A stretch of DNA of 64,000 bases from positions 124,001 to 188,000 of the forward strand of contig NZ_VYSG01000001.1 of assembly GCF_010667615.1 (NCBI RefSeq), read 5' to 3'. The notes below the pieces were generated by a model, which searched no databases, was not told where the DNA came from, and saw only the letters and a list, made by a program, of their open reading frames with translations. The translations under genes and the position numbers were made by a program. This document shows positions 48,034 to 60,868 of this stretch, piece after piece; position 1 is the first letter of the stretch, and every line of letters starts with the position of its first letter. This DNA comes from Bifidobacterium choloepi. GTDB lineage: Bacteria > Actinomycetota > Actinomycetes > Actinomycetales > Bifidobacteriaceae.

Positions 48034-48564
48034 ATGGCAGACATGAGCGATAAAAACTATCCCGGCGGCGAGAAGCCGTCCTATGAGCATCCGGTCCATC
48101 TGACGGCGGGCGAGACCGCGCCGAACTTCGAACTGGAATCCGACGAATACAAGCACTACGCGCTGGCCGACTTCAAGCACCAGAACATCGTCCTCTACTT
48201 CTACCCGAAGGCGATGTCTCCGGACTGCACGACCGAGGCCTGCGACTTCCGCGACAACCTCGAGCGCCTGTCCGCGGCCGGCTACACCGTCATCGGCGTG
48301 TCCAGCGACGACATGAGCGACCTGCAGGAGTTCCGCGAGAAGAACAACCTGACGTTCACGCTGCTCTCCGATCCGCACTACAAGGCCCACGAGCTGTACG
48401 GCGCGGTCAAGGAGACGATGGTCGACGGCAAGAAGGAATACGAGTGCACCCGCTCGACCTTCGTCATCGACGGCAACGGCAAGATCGTCATCGCCGAGTA
48501 CGGCGTCGACGCGAAGGGTCACGTCGACCGCCTGCTCGCCGAACTGAAGAAGCTCGAGAAGTAA
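48034..48564 (+). CDS. bcp: Thioredoxin-dependent peroxiredoxin Bcp
   Basis: The protein has 176 residues. The peroxidatic Cys lies in YPKAMSPDCTTEACDFRD, with the second Cys five residues on as in Bcp/PrxQ. The fold motifs TAPNFELES and STFVIDGNGKIV are present. The usual TPGC is SPDC here. There is no good ribosome site; TACGAT at 48030 is placed so that a transcript could start at the second in-frame ATG (48043), suggesting a leaderless mRNA. It is divergent from the glycogen synthase gene. Confidence 0.9.
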   Translation: MADMSDKNYPGGEKPSYEHPVHLTAGETAPNFELESDEYKHYALADFKHQNIVLYFYPKAMSPDCTTEACDFRDNLERLSAAGYTVIGVSSDDMSDLQEFREKNNLTFTLLSDPHYKAHELYGAVKETMVDGKKEYECTRSTFVIDGNGKIVIAEYGVDAKGHVDRLLAELKKLEK

Positions 48565-48579
48565 CCGGTAGCCCATTCG

Positions 48580-48631
48580 GCATACGAAAGATGCCCGCGG
48601 AACCAAGGTTCCGCGGGCATCTTTCGTATGC
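48580..48631. terminator. Long perfect hairpin between convergent bcp and membrane-protein genes
   Basis: 48580-48604 pairs with 48607-48631 without mismatch, a 25-bp stem with AA at the tip. It begins 16 nt after the bcp stop and ends 19 nt before the stop of the convergent gene, so it can serve as a bidirectional terminator. Confidence 0.75.
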
Positions 48632-48649
48632 CGCGCATGTGGCCGGGAA

Positions 48650-49114
48650 TCAGACGGCGGTGCCGTTCTGGTCGAGATTGGGGTTGTTGTGCCAGTCGCC
48701 GGCATCGAAGAACAGCGACAGCACGCCGACGGCGAAGACGGCGGACACGGTGATGATCGACCAGGTCGGGTGGTTCGGCAGCCACATGACGATGAAGAAC
48801 ATGATCGCCGACAGCACAATGACGCACCAGGTGATGATCCTGCAGACCTGGCGGGCGGAGTGCGGCGCCTTGATGACCTTCTGGGGATCGTAGTCGTTCG
48901 GGTCGGTGTCCATCGCGCGGACTTCCTCGGCCTTGAGCTCGGAGCTCGTCGGCGTCCACTCCTCTTCCTTCTGCTGGATACGTACGGACTTGTCCTGCAG
49001 TCCGGTTTCGTCGATCATGCCGGAGCGGGCGCGACCCTTCGTCGCATCATACTGCTTCGGGACGCCGCCTTTCCCCTTCCTGGCGGCTGCTCGGCGTTCG
49101 GCACGGTTAGGCAT
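48650..49114 (-). CDS. Small membrane protein, unknown function
   Basis: The protein has 154 residues. The N-terminal half is soluble and basic at first (MPNRAERRAAARKGKGG), then acidic. Two transmembrane helices follow, CRIITWCVIVLSAIMFFIVMWL and WSIITVSAVFAVGVLSLFF. Actinobacteria-typical; no function assigned. ATG at 49114 has AAAGGAG about 9 nt upstream. A monocistronic gene between two strong hairpins. Confidence 0.75.
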   Translation of the reverse strand: MPNRAERRAAARKGKGGVPKQYDATKGRARSGMIDETGLQDKSVRIQQKEEEWTPTSSELKAEEVRAMDTDPNDYDPQKVIKAPHSARQVCRIITWCVIVLSAIMFFIVMWLPNHPTWSIITVSAVFAVGVLSLFFDAGDWHNNPNLDQNGTAV

Positions 49115-49238
49115 GATCAGTTCTCCTTTGTACACTCATCAGTTCCAGCTCACCATAGTACTGGTTTCTGGAAAGATACTAGCAAACGCAAGGACCACGG
49201 AACACGATTCCTCCGACCACATGCCGTCCTCTCCCCTG

Positions 49239-49284
49239 CCGATGTCGTGAACCCGAGCCTGCGGGCTCGGGTTCACGACATCGG
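49239..49284 (-). terminator. Terminator of the gltB-gltD operon
   Basis: A perfect 21-bp stem (49239-49259 with 49264-49284) with a TGCG loop lies 39-84 nt past the gltD stop. It is GC-rich and lacks a T-tract. Confidence 0.75.
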
Positions 49285-49322
49285 GGAGAAGCGGGCGGAT
49301 GCAGCCGGGCAGTCCCTGCGGA

Positions 49323-50861
49323 TTACCTGCGCGGCAGCGTCATGCCGCGGGCGCTGGCGACGATCGGCGCCGGCAGCTCGGTGGAGCCCATCAGGTAGTT
49401 GTCGACGGCGGCCGCGCACGAGCGGCCCTCGGCGATGGCCCAGACGACGAGCGACTGGCCGCGTCCGGCGTCGCCGCACGCGAAGACGCCGTCCTGCGAT
49501 GTCTGGAACATGTCGTCGCGGGCGACGTTGCCGCGCCCGTCGAGGTCGACCGGCAGCTGTTCCTCGAGCGTCGCGGTGTCCGGGTGCAGGAAGCCGACGG
49601 AAATCAGCACGAGGTCGGCCGGAATGATCCTTTCGGTGCCCGGCTGGCGGGTGAACGGACCGTCGTCGCCCGGCGCGACCGAGACGACCTTCAGGCCGGT
49701 GACGTGACCGTGCTCGTCGGCGACGAAACCCTCGGTCGCCGTGCCGGTCTCGACGGTGATCTTCGCGGCGTCCTCGTCGGTCTCGCCGACGAAGTTGACG
49801 GAGTCGGTGTTGTAGACGTACTCGCCGCCCTCCTCCATCGAGGAGGTTTCCTGATAGAGACGGGCGAACGTCGGCCACGGCTGGTTGTCGGGGCGCGTGG
49901 CCGGTTCCTTCGGCATGATCTGCAGCACCGTGACGTCCCTGGCGCCCTGGCGGATCGACGTGCCGAGGCAGTCGGAGCCGGTGTCACCGCCGCCGATGAT
50001 GACGACGTGCTTGTCCTTCGCGGTGATGTCGTTGACCGGCTCCACGCCGTAGACGCGGCGCGTGGCGTCCGGCAGGAACTCCATCGCGAAGTGGATGCCG
50101 TTCATCTGCCGGCCCGGCAGGCTCATGTCGCGCGGCACCGTCGAGCCGATCGCGACGACGACGGCGTCGTAGCGGGCGCGCAGCTCGTCCCACGAGATGT
50201 CCTTGCCGATCTCGGTGTTCGTGCGGAACACCGTGCCCTCGGCCTTCATCTGCTCCACGCGGCGGTCGAGGATCGTCTTGTCGAGCTTGAAGTTCGGAAT
50301 GCCGTAGCGCATCAGGCCGCCGATCGCGTCGTCGCGTTCGTAGACGACGACGGTGTGGCCGGCGCGGGTCAGCTGCTGGGCGCAGGCCAGTCCGGCCGGA
50401 CCGGAGCCGACGACGGCGACGGTCTGGTCGGAGATGCGCTGCGGCGGCAGGGGCTTGACGATCTCGAGTTCCCAGGCCTGGTCGATGATCGTGCACTCGT
50501 CGTTCTTGATCATCGTCGGCGGCTGGTGAATGCCGAGCACGCAGGCGCTTTCGCACAGTGCCGGGCAGATGCGGCCGGTGACTTCCGGGAAGTTGTTCGT
50601 CATCGACAGGCGGTTGTAGGCGTCCTCCCACTGGCCCTGGCGGACCAGGTCGTTCCATTCGGGAATGAGGTTGCCGAGCGGACAGCCGGTCATGCAGAAC
50701 GGCGTTCCGCAGTCCATGCAGCGGGCGGCCTGCTGCTGCGTCCACGGCTGCAGGCCCTGTTCGGCATGGACGTCGTTCCAGTCATGGATGCGCTCGTCGA
50801 CGGGGCGTTCGGCCAGCTCGTGGCGGGTGCGCACCTTGAGAAATCCACGTGGGTCAGCCAT
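49323..50861 (-). CDS. gltD: Glutamate synthase small subunit
   Basis: The protein has 512 residues. The N-terminal Cys motifs CMDCGTPFCMTGCPLGN and RICPALCESACVLG bind 4Fe-4S clusters; VAVVGSGPAGLACAQQL binds FAD and IIGGGDTGSDC binds NADPH, and CGDAGRGQSLVVWAI closes the flavin site. It feeds electrons to GltB. It starts 1 nt after the gltB stop, so translation is coupled. Confidence 0.96.
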   Translation of the reverse strand: MADPRGFLKVRTRHELAERPVDERIHDWNDVHAEQGLQPWTQQQAARCMDCGTPFCMTGCPLGNLIPEWNDLVRQGQWEDAYNRLSMTNNFPEVTGRICPALCESACVLGIHQPPTMIKNDECTIIDQAWELEIVKPLPPQRISDQTVAVVGSGPAGLACAQQLTRAGHTVVVYERDDAIGGLMRYGIPNFKLDKTILDRRVEQMKAEGTVFRTNTEIGKDISWDELRARYDAVVVAIGSTVPRDMSLPGRQMNGIHFAMEFLPDATRRVYGVEPVNDITAKDKHVVIIGGGDTGSDCLGTSIRQGARDVTVLQIMPKEPATRPDNQPWPTFARLYQETSSMEEGGEYVYNTDSVNFVGETDEDAAKITVETGTATEGFVADEHGHVTGLKVVSVAPGDDGPFTRQPGTERIIPADLVLISVGFLHPDTATLEEQLPVDLDGRGNVARDDMFQTSQDGVFACGDAGRGQSLVVWAIAEGRSCAAAVDNYLMGSTELPAPIVASARGMTLPRR

Positions 50862-50862
50862 G

Positions 50863-55431
<4,569 letters not shown>

Positions 55432-55623
55432 CTCTATCACCTCTCTTTGGTCACGTGCCGGCCGGGCCGGCACAAATTGCCTTCACAGACTAGCGAACCC
55501 GCCGGGGCGCCAAGGCGGCGTGTCCATATACCGGCGACGCCGGCCTTGTCAACCGTTTCCGCCGATTTTTCACGATCCAACCACGGCGGCCGGCGGTGTC
55601 CCGGCACCGAAGTGCCATTCTAG

Positions 55624-55650
55624 GAAACGAAATGTTACGACAAGAGAAAC
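55624..55650. promoter_or_regulatory. Possible GlnR-like boxes upstream of gltB
   Basis: GAAAC, GTTAC and GAAAC start at 55624, 55634 and 55646, spacing 10 and 12 nt. Actinobacterial GlnR boxes have GTnAC and GAAAC at 11-nt steps, so this is close but not canonical. It lies about 190-220 nt upstream of gltB. Confidence 0.3.
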
Positions 55651-55696
55651 TGCCCCCTTTCTGGAATCTCTCCGGAACCAATTACCCCGAGGCCGC

Positions 55697-58600
55697 TCAT
55701 TCGACGGACCCCAGCGCCCCGAGCATGTCAAGATCGCGCAGCCGGCAGTGGACGACGGCGCCGAGGCCGGCGAGCACGGCGACGACGAGCAGCGCCGGCA
55801 CGGCGAACGCCATCCACGAGGCCGCCGGATCAAACATGACGTCGGCCGGCGTCACCTCGGCGATGATGTAGCGGCGCAGCAGCTCGCCGGACGCGAAGCC
55901 GGCGAGGATGCCGGCGACGGACAGCCACGCCGTTTCGCGGTAGATGTACAGCGTCGTCTCGCGGTCGGTGAAGCCGAGCACCTTGACCGTCGACAGCTCT
56001 CGCAGCCGCTCGGCGACGTTGAGGTTTGTCAGGTTGTAGAGGATGACGCAGGCGAGCAGCACGGCGACGATGACGAGCACCGTCATGATCATGTCGAGGG
56101 CGTTGACGACGCGCCCGACCTGCTGTCTGGTCGCCGTGTCCTGCACCACGCTCCTGACCCCGTCGAGCGCCGTCAGCGCGGCGGCCGTCGTCGCGACGTC
56201 GTCGCCGGTACTGTCGCCGGTCCCGTCGAGGTTGGCGATGAAGGCGTTCGGTTCGTAGTCGGCGCCGAATACCGCCTCGTAGCCATCGGCGGTGAGGAAC
56301 GCGAAGTGGCCGATGTACATTTCGGCGGTGCCGCCGAGAGTCATCGTCCGGTCGATGCCGGACGAGTCGCGCACGGTGAACGTCTCTCCCACTGCCATGC
56401 CAAGCAGGTCGGCCAGTCCCTCGCTGGCGACGACGGCGTTGTCGGTCAGCACGACCGGCTCGCCGGACACGCGGTCGCGCAGCGTCATGAACGACGTGAA
56501 GTTGAACGCGTCGTCGGTCGCGATCATCGTGATCGCCTGCTTGCCGTCGTCGGCCGTCTCGACGACGAGTTCCTCGTAGCGGATGCGTGCCGCGTCGGCG
56601 GCGCCGTCGAGCGCGGCGGCGATCTCGTCGGACTGGGCGTCCGAGTTGTCGCTGCGCTCGGCGACGATCAGGTCGTAGTGGACAATCGGTCCGAACTGGC
56701 TTGCCTCGATGCCGCGGATGGACGCCTGCACGCCAAGTCCGGCGACGAGCATCGCGACAGCGCCGCAGACGCCGAACACCGTCATCGCCATCCTGGACTT
56801 GTACCGGAAAATGTTGCGGGCCGTCACCTTGTGCGCGAAGTCGAGCCGTCGCCAGACGGGGCCGACATGCTCGAGCAGGATGGTCGAGCCGTTCGCCGGC
56901 GGCTTCGGCCGCATGAGCTCAGCCGGTGGCCGGCGCAGCCTGGACATCGCGACGAGCACGGCCGGCAGCACGGCGGACAGCCAGCCGAGCAGCACGGCGA
57001 CGAGCGTGACGGCCGGATGGAACCGCAGCTGGATCGTCGGCAGCACGAACGCGTCGCCGTAGGCGGCGTGGACGATGAGCGGCATCAGCACGTGGCCGGC
57101 GACGACGCCGACGAGCGTGCCGGCCGTCGACGCCAGGAAGCCGTAGGCGGCGAACATCGCCATGACGTCGGCGTTCGAGTAGCCGAGCGCCTTGAGCGTG
57201 CCGCATTCGCCGCGCTCCTCGTCGACCATCCTGCCCATCGTCGTGAACGTGACGAGCGCGGCGACGACGTACAGGAACCAGGGAAAGACCATCGCGAGCT
57301 TGCCGACGATCGTGCCGATCGTCAGGTAGATCGAATAGCCCTTCGACGTCAGGCCCTCGGTGCGCGAGCTGACCGAGTAGGCGTCGACGGACAGGTTCGC
57401 GAGTCGCTGCTGCGCCGTCGAGATCCGCTCTTCGGCGTCGGCGATCGCCTGTTCGGCGGCCGGCCTGGCGTCCTCGAATTCGGCGAGTTTCGCGGCGTAT
57501 TCCTCCTCGGCCTTCTCGATGTCGCGCTGGCCGTCGAGCAGGTCGCCGACGCCGTCGGCCAGCTCGCCGGCCGCCTGGTCGACGGCCCCGGCGAGCGACG
57601 CGGGCAGGTTCGCGAGTCGTCCGGCGGCCTCGGCGATCGCGTCGGCGTTGTCGAGATAGTCGTCGTCGCCGGACACGAGCTCGGCGGCGGCCATGTTCCA
57701 GTCGTCCAGCTTCGCCGCATAGGCCGCGAGTCCCCCGTTGTAGTCGGCGACGGCGGTGTTGTAGGAGTCGAGGGCCGACTGGTACTGGGCGCGGACGGTG
57801 TTGTACAGCGACGTCGTCGTACTCGAGGTGGCCGTCGCGGACGAATCGTCGCCGGACAGCCGGTCGTGCCAGGCGGCCAGCACGCCGCCGACGGCGTCGA
57901 GCGACGTCTTCGTCGACTCGAGCTGGCTTCTCGCCTCGTCGAGGTCGGCGGCGGCGTCCTGCAGCTGCGTCCACGAGCGGTCGAGCGTGGCCTGCGACGA
58001 TGCGAGCTTGCGGGCGGCGCCCATCAGCCGCGTCTGCGACGCCGTGATCGTCGCCGTCGCCGAGCCGAGCTGCGCGGCGGCCGACGACAGCGCCGAGACG
58101 GCGTCGGCCGTCTGGTCGGCGGCCTTCCTGGCGCCGTCGACGAGCTGGTCCTTGGCCGTCTCGATTGCCGTCTTCGCGTCGGCGAGCTGCTGTTCGGCGT
58201 CGGCGAGTTCGGCCTTCGCATCGGCGAGCCGCTCGCGGGCGGCGGCGATCTGTTCGGTGCGGGAGGCGACGATGTCGGCGAGCCGCACGGCCGGACGGTC
58301 GGCGAGCCGTGTCTCGAGGTCGGCCTTGTGCGCCTCGACGGCGAGCCGGTAGTCGTCGCCGTCGTAGGACATGCCGGCCGTGTCGTCGAAGACGACGTTG
58401 GCGACCATGGTGACGTCGCTGTCGAACGATTCGTCCGTCACGTATCCGTATCCGGACAGTTCGCCGCTGCCGGCTGTCGACTGGCCGAGCGCGGCGCGCG
58501 AGACGATGTCACTGGCGTCCGCGAAGCCGACGACGGTGTATTTCGTCGCCGTGAGCACCGTGTCGCCGGCGAGGCCGGCCGGCTCGTCGACGGTGATGGT

Positions 58601-59110
58601 GCTGCCGACGGCGAACGATTCGCGTTCGCCGGCGCTCAACGCGATTTCGCCGGACTGTTCCGGCATTCGTCCCTCGACGAGCGCGGGCGTGGAGACGGCC
58701 TGCGGCAGCGAGAAGATCCTGAGCGCATGGTCGCTGTTGGCGACGACGACATCGGCGAAGTACTGGGATTCGACGATCCTGACGTCATCGGCGGCCGCGA
58801 TGACGTCGATGTCGTCGTCGGTCAGGCCGTAGTCGCCGACGACGGTGACGTCGGCGAGATTGTGCTCGCCATAGAACGCCGTGCCGGTCGCCACCATGTC
58901 GGGACCGGTCACGCTCAGGCCGACGAGCGCGAACGACCCGAGCGCCATCAGCGCGACGATCGACAGGAATCGGCCCCTCGAGGCCGCCAGCGTGCGCGCG
59001 AATCGGCGGCGCAGCATCGACTTGCCACGGGCGGGACGGCCGTCACGGCCGGCATGACCGATGTGGCCCGCGTGGCCATGTCGTGGAATTCGACGTCGTT
59101 GTCGGGTCAT
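55697..59110 (-). CDS. FtsX-like ABC transporter permease with large coiled-coil ectodomain
   Basis: The protein has 1137 residues. TM1 lies near the N-terminus (FLSIVALMALGSFALVGLSV). A large extracytoplasmic region of about 560 residues follows, much of it Ala/Asp/Gln-rich coiled coil (RLADAKAELADAEQQLADAKTAIETAKDQL). Then a three-helix FtsX core (VFPWFLYVVAALVTFTTMGRMVDEERGECGTLKALGYS) and a second FtsX module at the C-terminus (MTVLVIVAVLLACVILYNL, VAERLRELSTVKVLGF). It may export or extract lipids or peptides. No ABC ATPase gene is adjacent. ATG at 59110 has GGGAGG about 8 nt upstream. Confidence 0.88.
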   Translation of the reverse strand: MTRQRRRIPRHGHAGHIGHAGRDGRPARGKSMLRRRFARTLAASRGRFLSIVALMALGSFALVGLSVTGPDMVATGTAFYGEHNLADVTVVGDYGLTDDDIDVIAAADDVRIVESQYFADVVVANSDHALRIFSLPQAVSTPALVEGRMPEQSGEIALSAGERESFAVGSTITVDEPAGLAGDTVLTATKYTVVGFADASDIVSRAALGQSTAGSGELSGYGYVTDESFDSDVTMVANVVFDDTAGMSYDGDDYRLAVEAHKADLETRLADRPAVRLADIVASRTEQIAAARERLADAKAELADAEQQLADAKTAIETAKDQLVDGARKAADQTADAVSALSSAAAQLGSATATITASQTRLMGAARKLASSQATLDRSWTQLQDAAADLDEARSQLESTKTSLDAVGGVLAAWHDRLSGDDSSATATSSTTTSLYNTVRAQYQSALDSYNTAVADYNGGLAAYAAKLDDWNMAAAELVSGDDDYLDNADAIAEAAGRLANLPASLAGAVDQAAGELADGVGDLLDGQRDIEKAEEEYAAKLAEFEDARPAAEQAIADAEERISTAQQRLANLSVDAYSVSSRTEGLTSKGYSIYLTIGTIVGKLAMVFPWFLYVVAALVTFTTMGRMVDEERGECGTLKALGYSNADVMAMFAAYGFLASTAGTLVGVVAGHVLMPLIVHAAYGDAFVLPTIQLRFHPAVTLVAVLLGWLSAVLPAVLVAMSRLRRPPAELMRPKPPANGSTILLEHVGPVWRRLDFAHKVTARNIFRYKSRMAMTVFGVCGAVAMLVAGLGVQASIRGIEASQFGPIVHYDLIVAERSDNSDAQSDEIAAALDGAADAARIRYEELVVETADDGKQAITMIATDDAFNFTSFMTLRDRVSGEPVVLTDNAVVASEGLADLLGMAVGETFTVRDSSGIDRTMTLGGTAEMYIGHFAFLTADGYEAVFGADYEPNAFIANLDGTGDSTGDDVATTAAALTALDGVRSVVQDTATRQQVGRVVNALDMIMTVLVIVAVLLACVILYNLTNLNVAERLRELSTVKVLGFTDRETTLYIYRETAWLSVAGILAGFASGELLRRYIIAEVTPADVMFDPAASWMAFAVPALLVVAVLAGLGAVVHCRLRDLDMLGALGSVE

Positions 59111-59161
59111 GCGGGGCACCTCCCTCAAGCGTCCGTGCACTGACCGGGATGACGTCTAATT

Positions 59162-59776
59162 TTAGCCTTGTTTGCGCACCGTCGCGAGCATGCGTTCGAG
59201 ATAGCCGAGCAACGTGCGCCGTTCGTCCGGCGACAGGCAGGCGACCATCGATTCGGTTGTCGTCTCCTCGGTACCGAGCGTTGCGGCGACCTCGTGGCCC
59301 TTGCGCGTGAGGCTGACGAGCATCATGCGGTTGTCGGCGGCGGAGGGTTCGCGCACGAGGAAGCCGCCGGCCTCGAGTTTCTTGACGACTTCGGCGACGG
59401 CCTGCCGGCTCAGTCCGAGCCGCAGCGCAAGGTCGCGCTGGCTGACGCGTCGGCCGAGCCTGAGGGCCATCAGCACGCGGCCCTGGCCCCGCATCGGGTT
59501 GAACAGTCGCGCCTGGCGGCCGGCGGCCGACTTGACATGTTCGCGCACGGTCCGGTAGGCAGCGATGCGGGCGATCCGGTTGAGGTCCTCGACGATCGAC
59601 TCCTCGATGTCGCGGCCCGTCTCCCCGGCGACGTCGCCGTCGTCCGGAGCGGCTGCGATGTCGGCATTGCCGGGGATTCGCGAAGCGTTAGACATCGCCG
59701 AAGCGTCGGACGTTGCCGCGACATCCGGCACGATGACGTCGCCGGGAACGACGACGTCCCCGTTCGCGGCGCTCAT
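59162..59776 (-). CDS. MarR-family transcriptional regulator
   Basis: The protein has 204 residues. A low-complexity N-terminal extension of about 60 residues precedes the MarR domain: RVLMALRLGRRVSQRDLALRLGLSRQAVAEVVKKLEAGGFLVREPSAADNRMMLVSLTRKGHE is the winged HTH with the Asp/Arg wing. The start overlaps the stop of the TIM-barrel gene by 4 nt (ATGA). Likely autoregulation through the 20-bp palindrome at 60704; it may also control the downstream permease, 51 nt away. Confidence 0.92.
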   Translation of the reverse strand: MSAANGDVVVPGDVIVPDVAATSDASAMSNASRIPGNADIAAAPDDGDVAGETGRDIEESIVEDLNRIARIAAYRTVREHVKSAAGRQARLFNPMRGQGRVLMALRLGRRVSQRDLALRLGLSRQAVAEVVKKLEAGGFLVREPSAADNRMMLVSLTRKGHEVAATLGTEETTTESMVACLSPDERRTLLGYLERMLATVRKQG

Positions 59777-60639
59777 TCGTCACCCCACGAGGCGTCGCTG
59801 GCGCCACTGTCAGCAAGGTCCTCGGCGATCGCTTCGGCGGCCGCCATGCCGGCCATGCCGCCCATCGCCGCGGCCGCTTCGGCCTGAGCCTGCGCCTGGG
59901 CCTGGGCCTCGGCTTCCTCGGCCTCGGCGAATCGCGTTTCGGCGGCGCGGTAGCGTTCCATCATGTTGTGCTGCAGGTCGATCGAGCTCGGCGGCGTCCA
60001 CGACAGCGCGTTGGCGCCGGCGACGATCGTCGCGGCCATCGAGTCGTCGGTGCCGCCGCCGCTCGCGAGGATCGGCAGCGTCGGATGCACCGCGCGCACC
60101 TCGCGCACGACATCGGCCGTGCGCCGGCCGGCCGCGATGTTGATGATCGCGGCGCCGGCGGCGATTTTTTCCTCGAGCGTCTCGTCATAGGTCGTCACCG
60201 TCGCGATGACCGGAATGTTGACGATGCGCGCGACGTCGGCGACGGTCTCGGCCGGCGACGGCGCGTTGAGGATGACGCCGGCGGCGCCCTGCATCTCGGC
60301 TGTCATGGCCAGCTGGAGCACGCGCGGACCGGTCGTCGTGCCGCCGCCGACGCCGACGAACAGCGGAGCCTGCGCGACGGCCAGCAATGCCGACGTGATG
60401 ACGGGTTCGCCGGTGAACGGGTAGACGGCGAGGATGGCGTCGGCATTCGTGTTGCGGATGACGGCGACGTCGGTCGAGTACGCGAACGTGTGCAGGTCGC
60501 GTCCCTGGACGCGGATGCCGGAACAGCACGCCGCGATGTCCGGCACGCGGGCCGCCGTCGAGCTGATCCTGTTCTCGATCGGCGCCAGGCCGACCGCTTC
60601 CGGCAGCGCCCCGGGCACCGCGACGATTTCGTTTTCCAT
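59773..60639 (-). CDS. TIM-barrel (beta/alpha) protein, hydrolase-like, unknown substrate
   Basis: The protein has 288 residues. The repeated strand ends DAILAVYPFTGEP, APLFVGVGGGTTTGPR, GAAGVILNAPSP, IPVIATVTTYDE, GAAIINIAAGRRT and LPILASGGGTDDSM read like a phosphate-binding TIM barrel; similar proteins are annotated only as hydrolase. The C-terminal tail is low complexity (AQAQAQAQAEAAAAMGGMAGM). ATG at 60639 has GGAGGGG 4 nt upstream. Its stop overlaps the marR start, so the enzyme and regulator are translationally coupled. Confidence 0.75.
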   Translation of the reverse strand: MENEIVAVPGALPEAVGLAPIENRISSTAARVPDIAACCSGIRVQGRDLHTFAYSTDVAVIRNTNADAILAVYPFTGEPVITSALLAVAQAPLFVGVGGGTTTGPRVLQLAMTAEMQGAAGVILNAPSPAETVADVARIVNIPVIATVTTYDETLEEKIAAGAAIINIAAGRRTADVVREVRAVHPTLPILASGGGTDDSMAATIVAGANALSWTPPSSIDLQHNMMERYRAAETRFAEAEEAEAQAQAQAQAEAAAAMGGMAGMAAAEAIAEDLADSGASDASWGDE

Positions 60640-60703
60640 GCACCCCTCCATGACATCGGGAATCCGTCTTTGACTGACAATCATTCTCGATGATCGGCCA
60701 GAA

Positions 60704-60723
60704 ATTGTCAAGTACTTGACAAT
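60704..60723. promoter_or_regulatory. 20-bp perfect palindrome, probable MarR operator
   Basis: ATTGTCAAGTACTTGACAAT is perfectly symmetric. Its right part supplies TTGACA in the minus-strand reading, a consensus -35 for the TIM-barrel/marR operon. A further half-site TGACAAT lies at 60675. A dimeric MarR protein bound here would block the promoter. Confidence 0.65.
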
Positions 60724-60793
60724 GCGTGTCTTGCACCAGTACCGGTTATAGCCGATCCTGTTGCGCCGCCGGTGAAAGGTCCCCTTTCCCGCA

Positions 60794-60843
60794 TGCCATT
60801 CCAGCTGCATGTCGCCAGCCCGGGATGCGACCACGGAATGGCA
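60794..60843 (-). terminator. Hairpin downstream of the hemW-side intergenic region
   Basis: TGCCATTCC and GGAATGGCA form a 9-bp stem, and GTCGC/GCGAC pair within it. It lies upstream of hemW's stop side by 25-50 nt outside the coding region (hemW stop at 60869, read toward lower positions), so it fits as the hemW terminator. Confidence 0.45.
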
Positions 60844-60868
60844 GCACACATGGGAGAAGTCCTGAATC

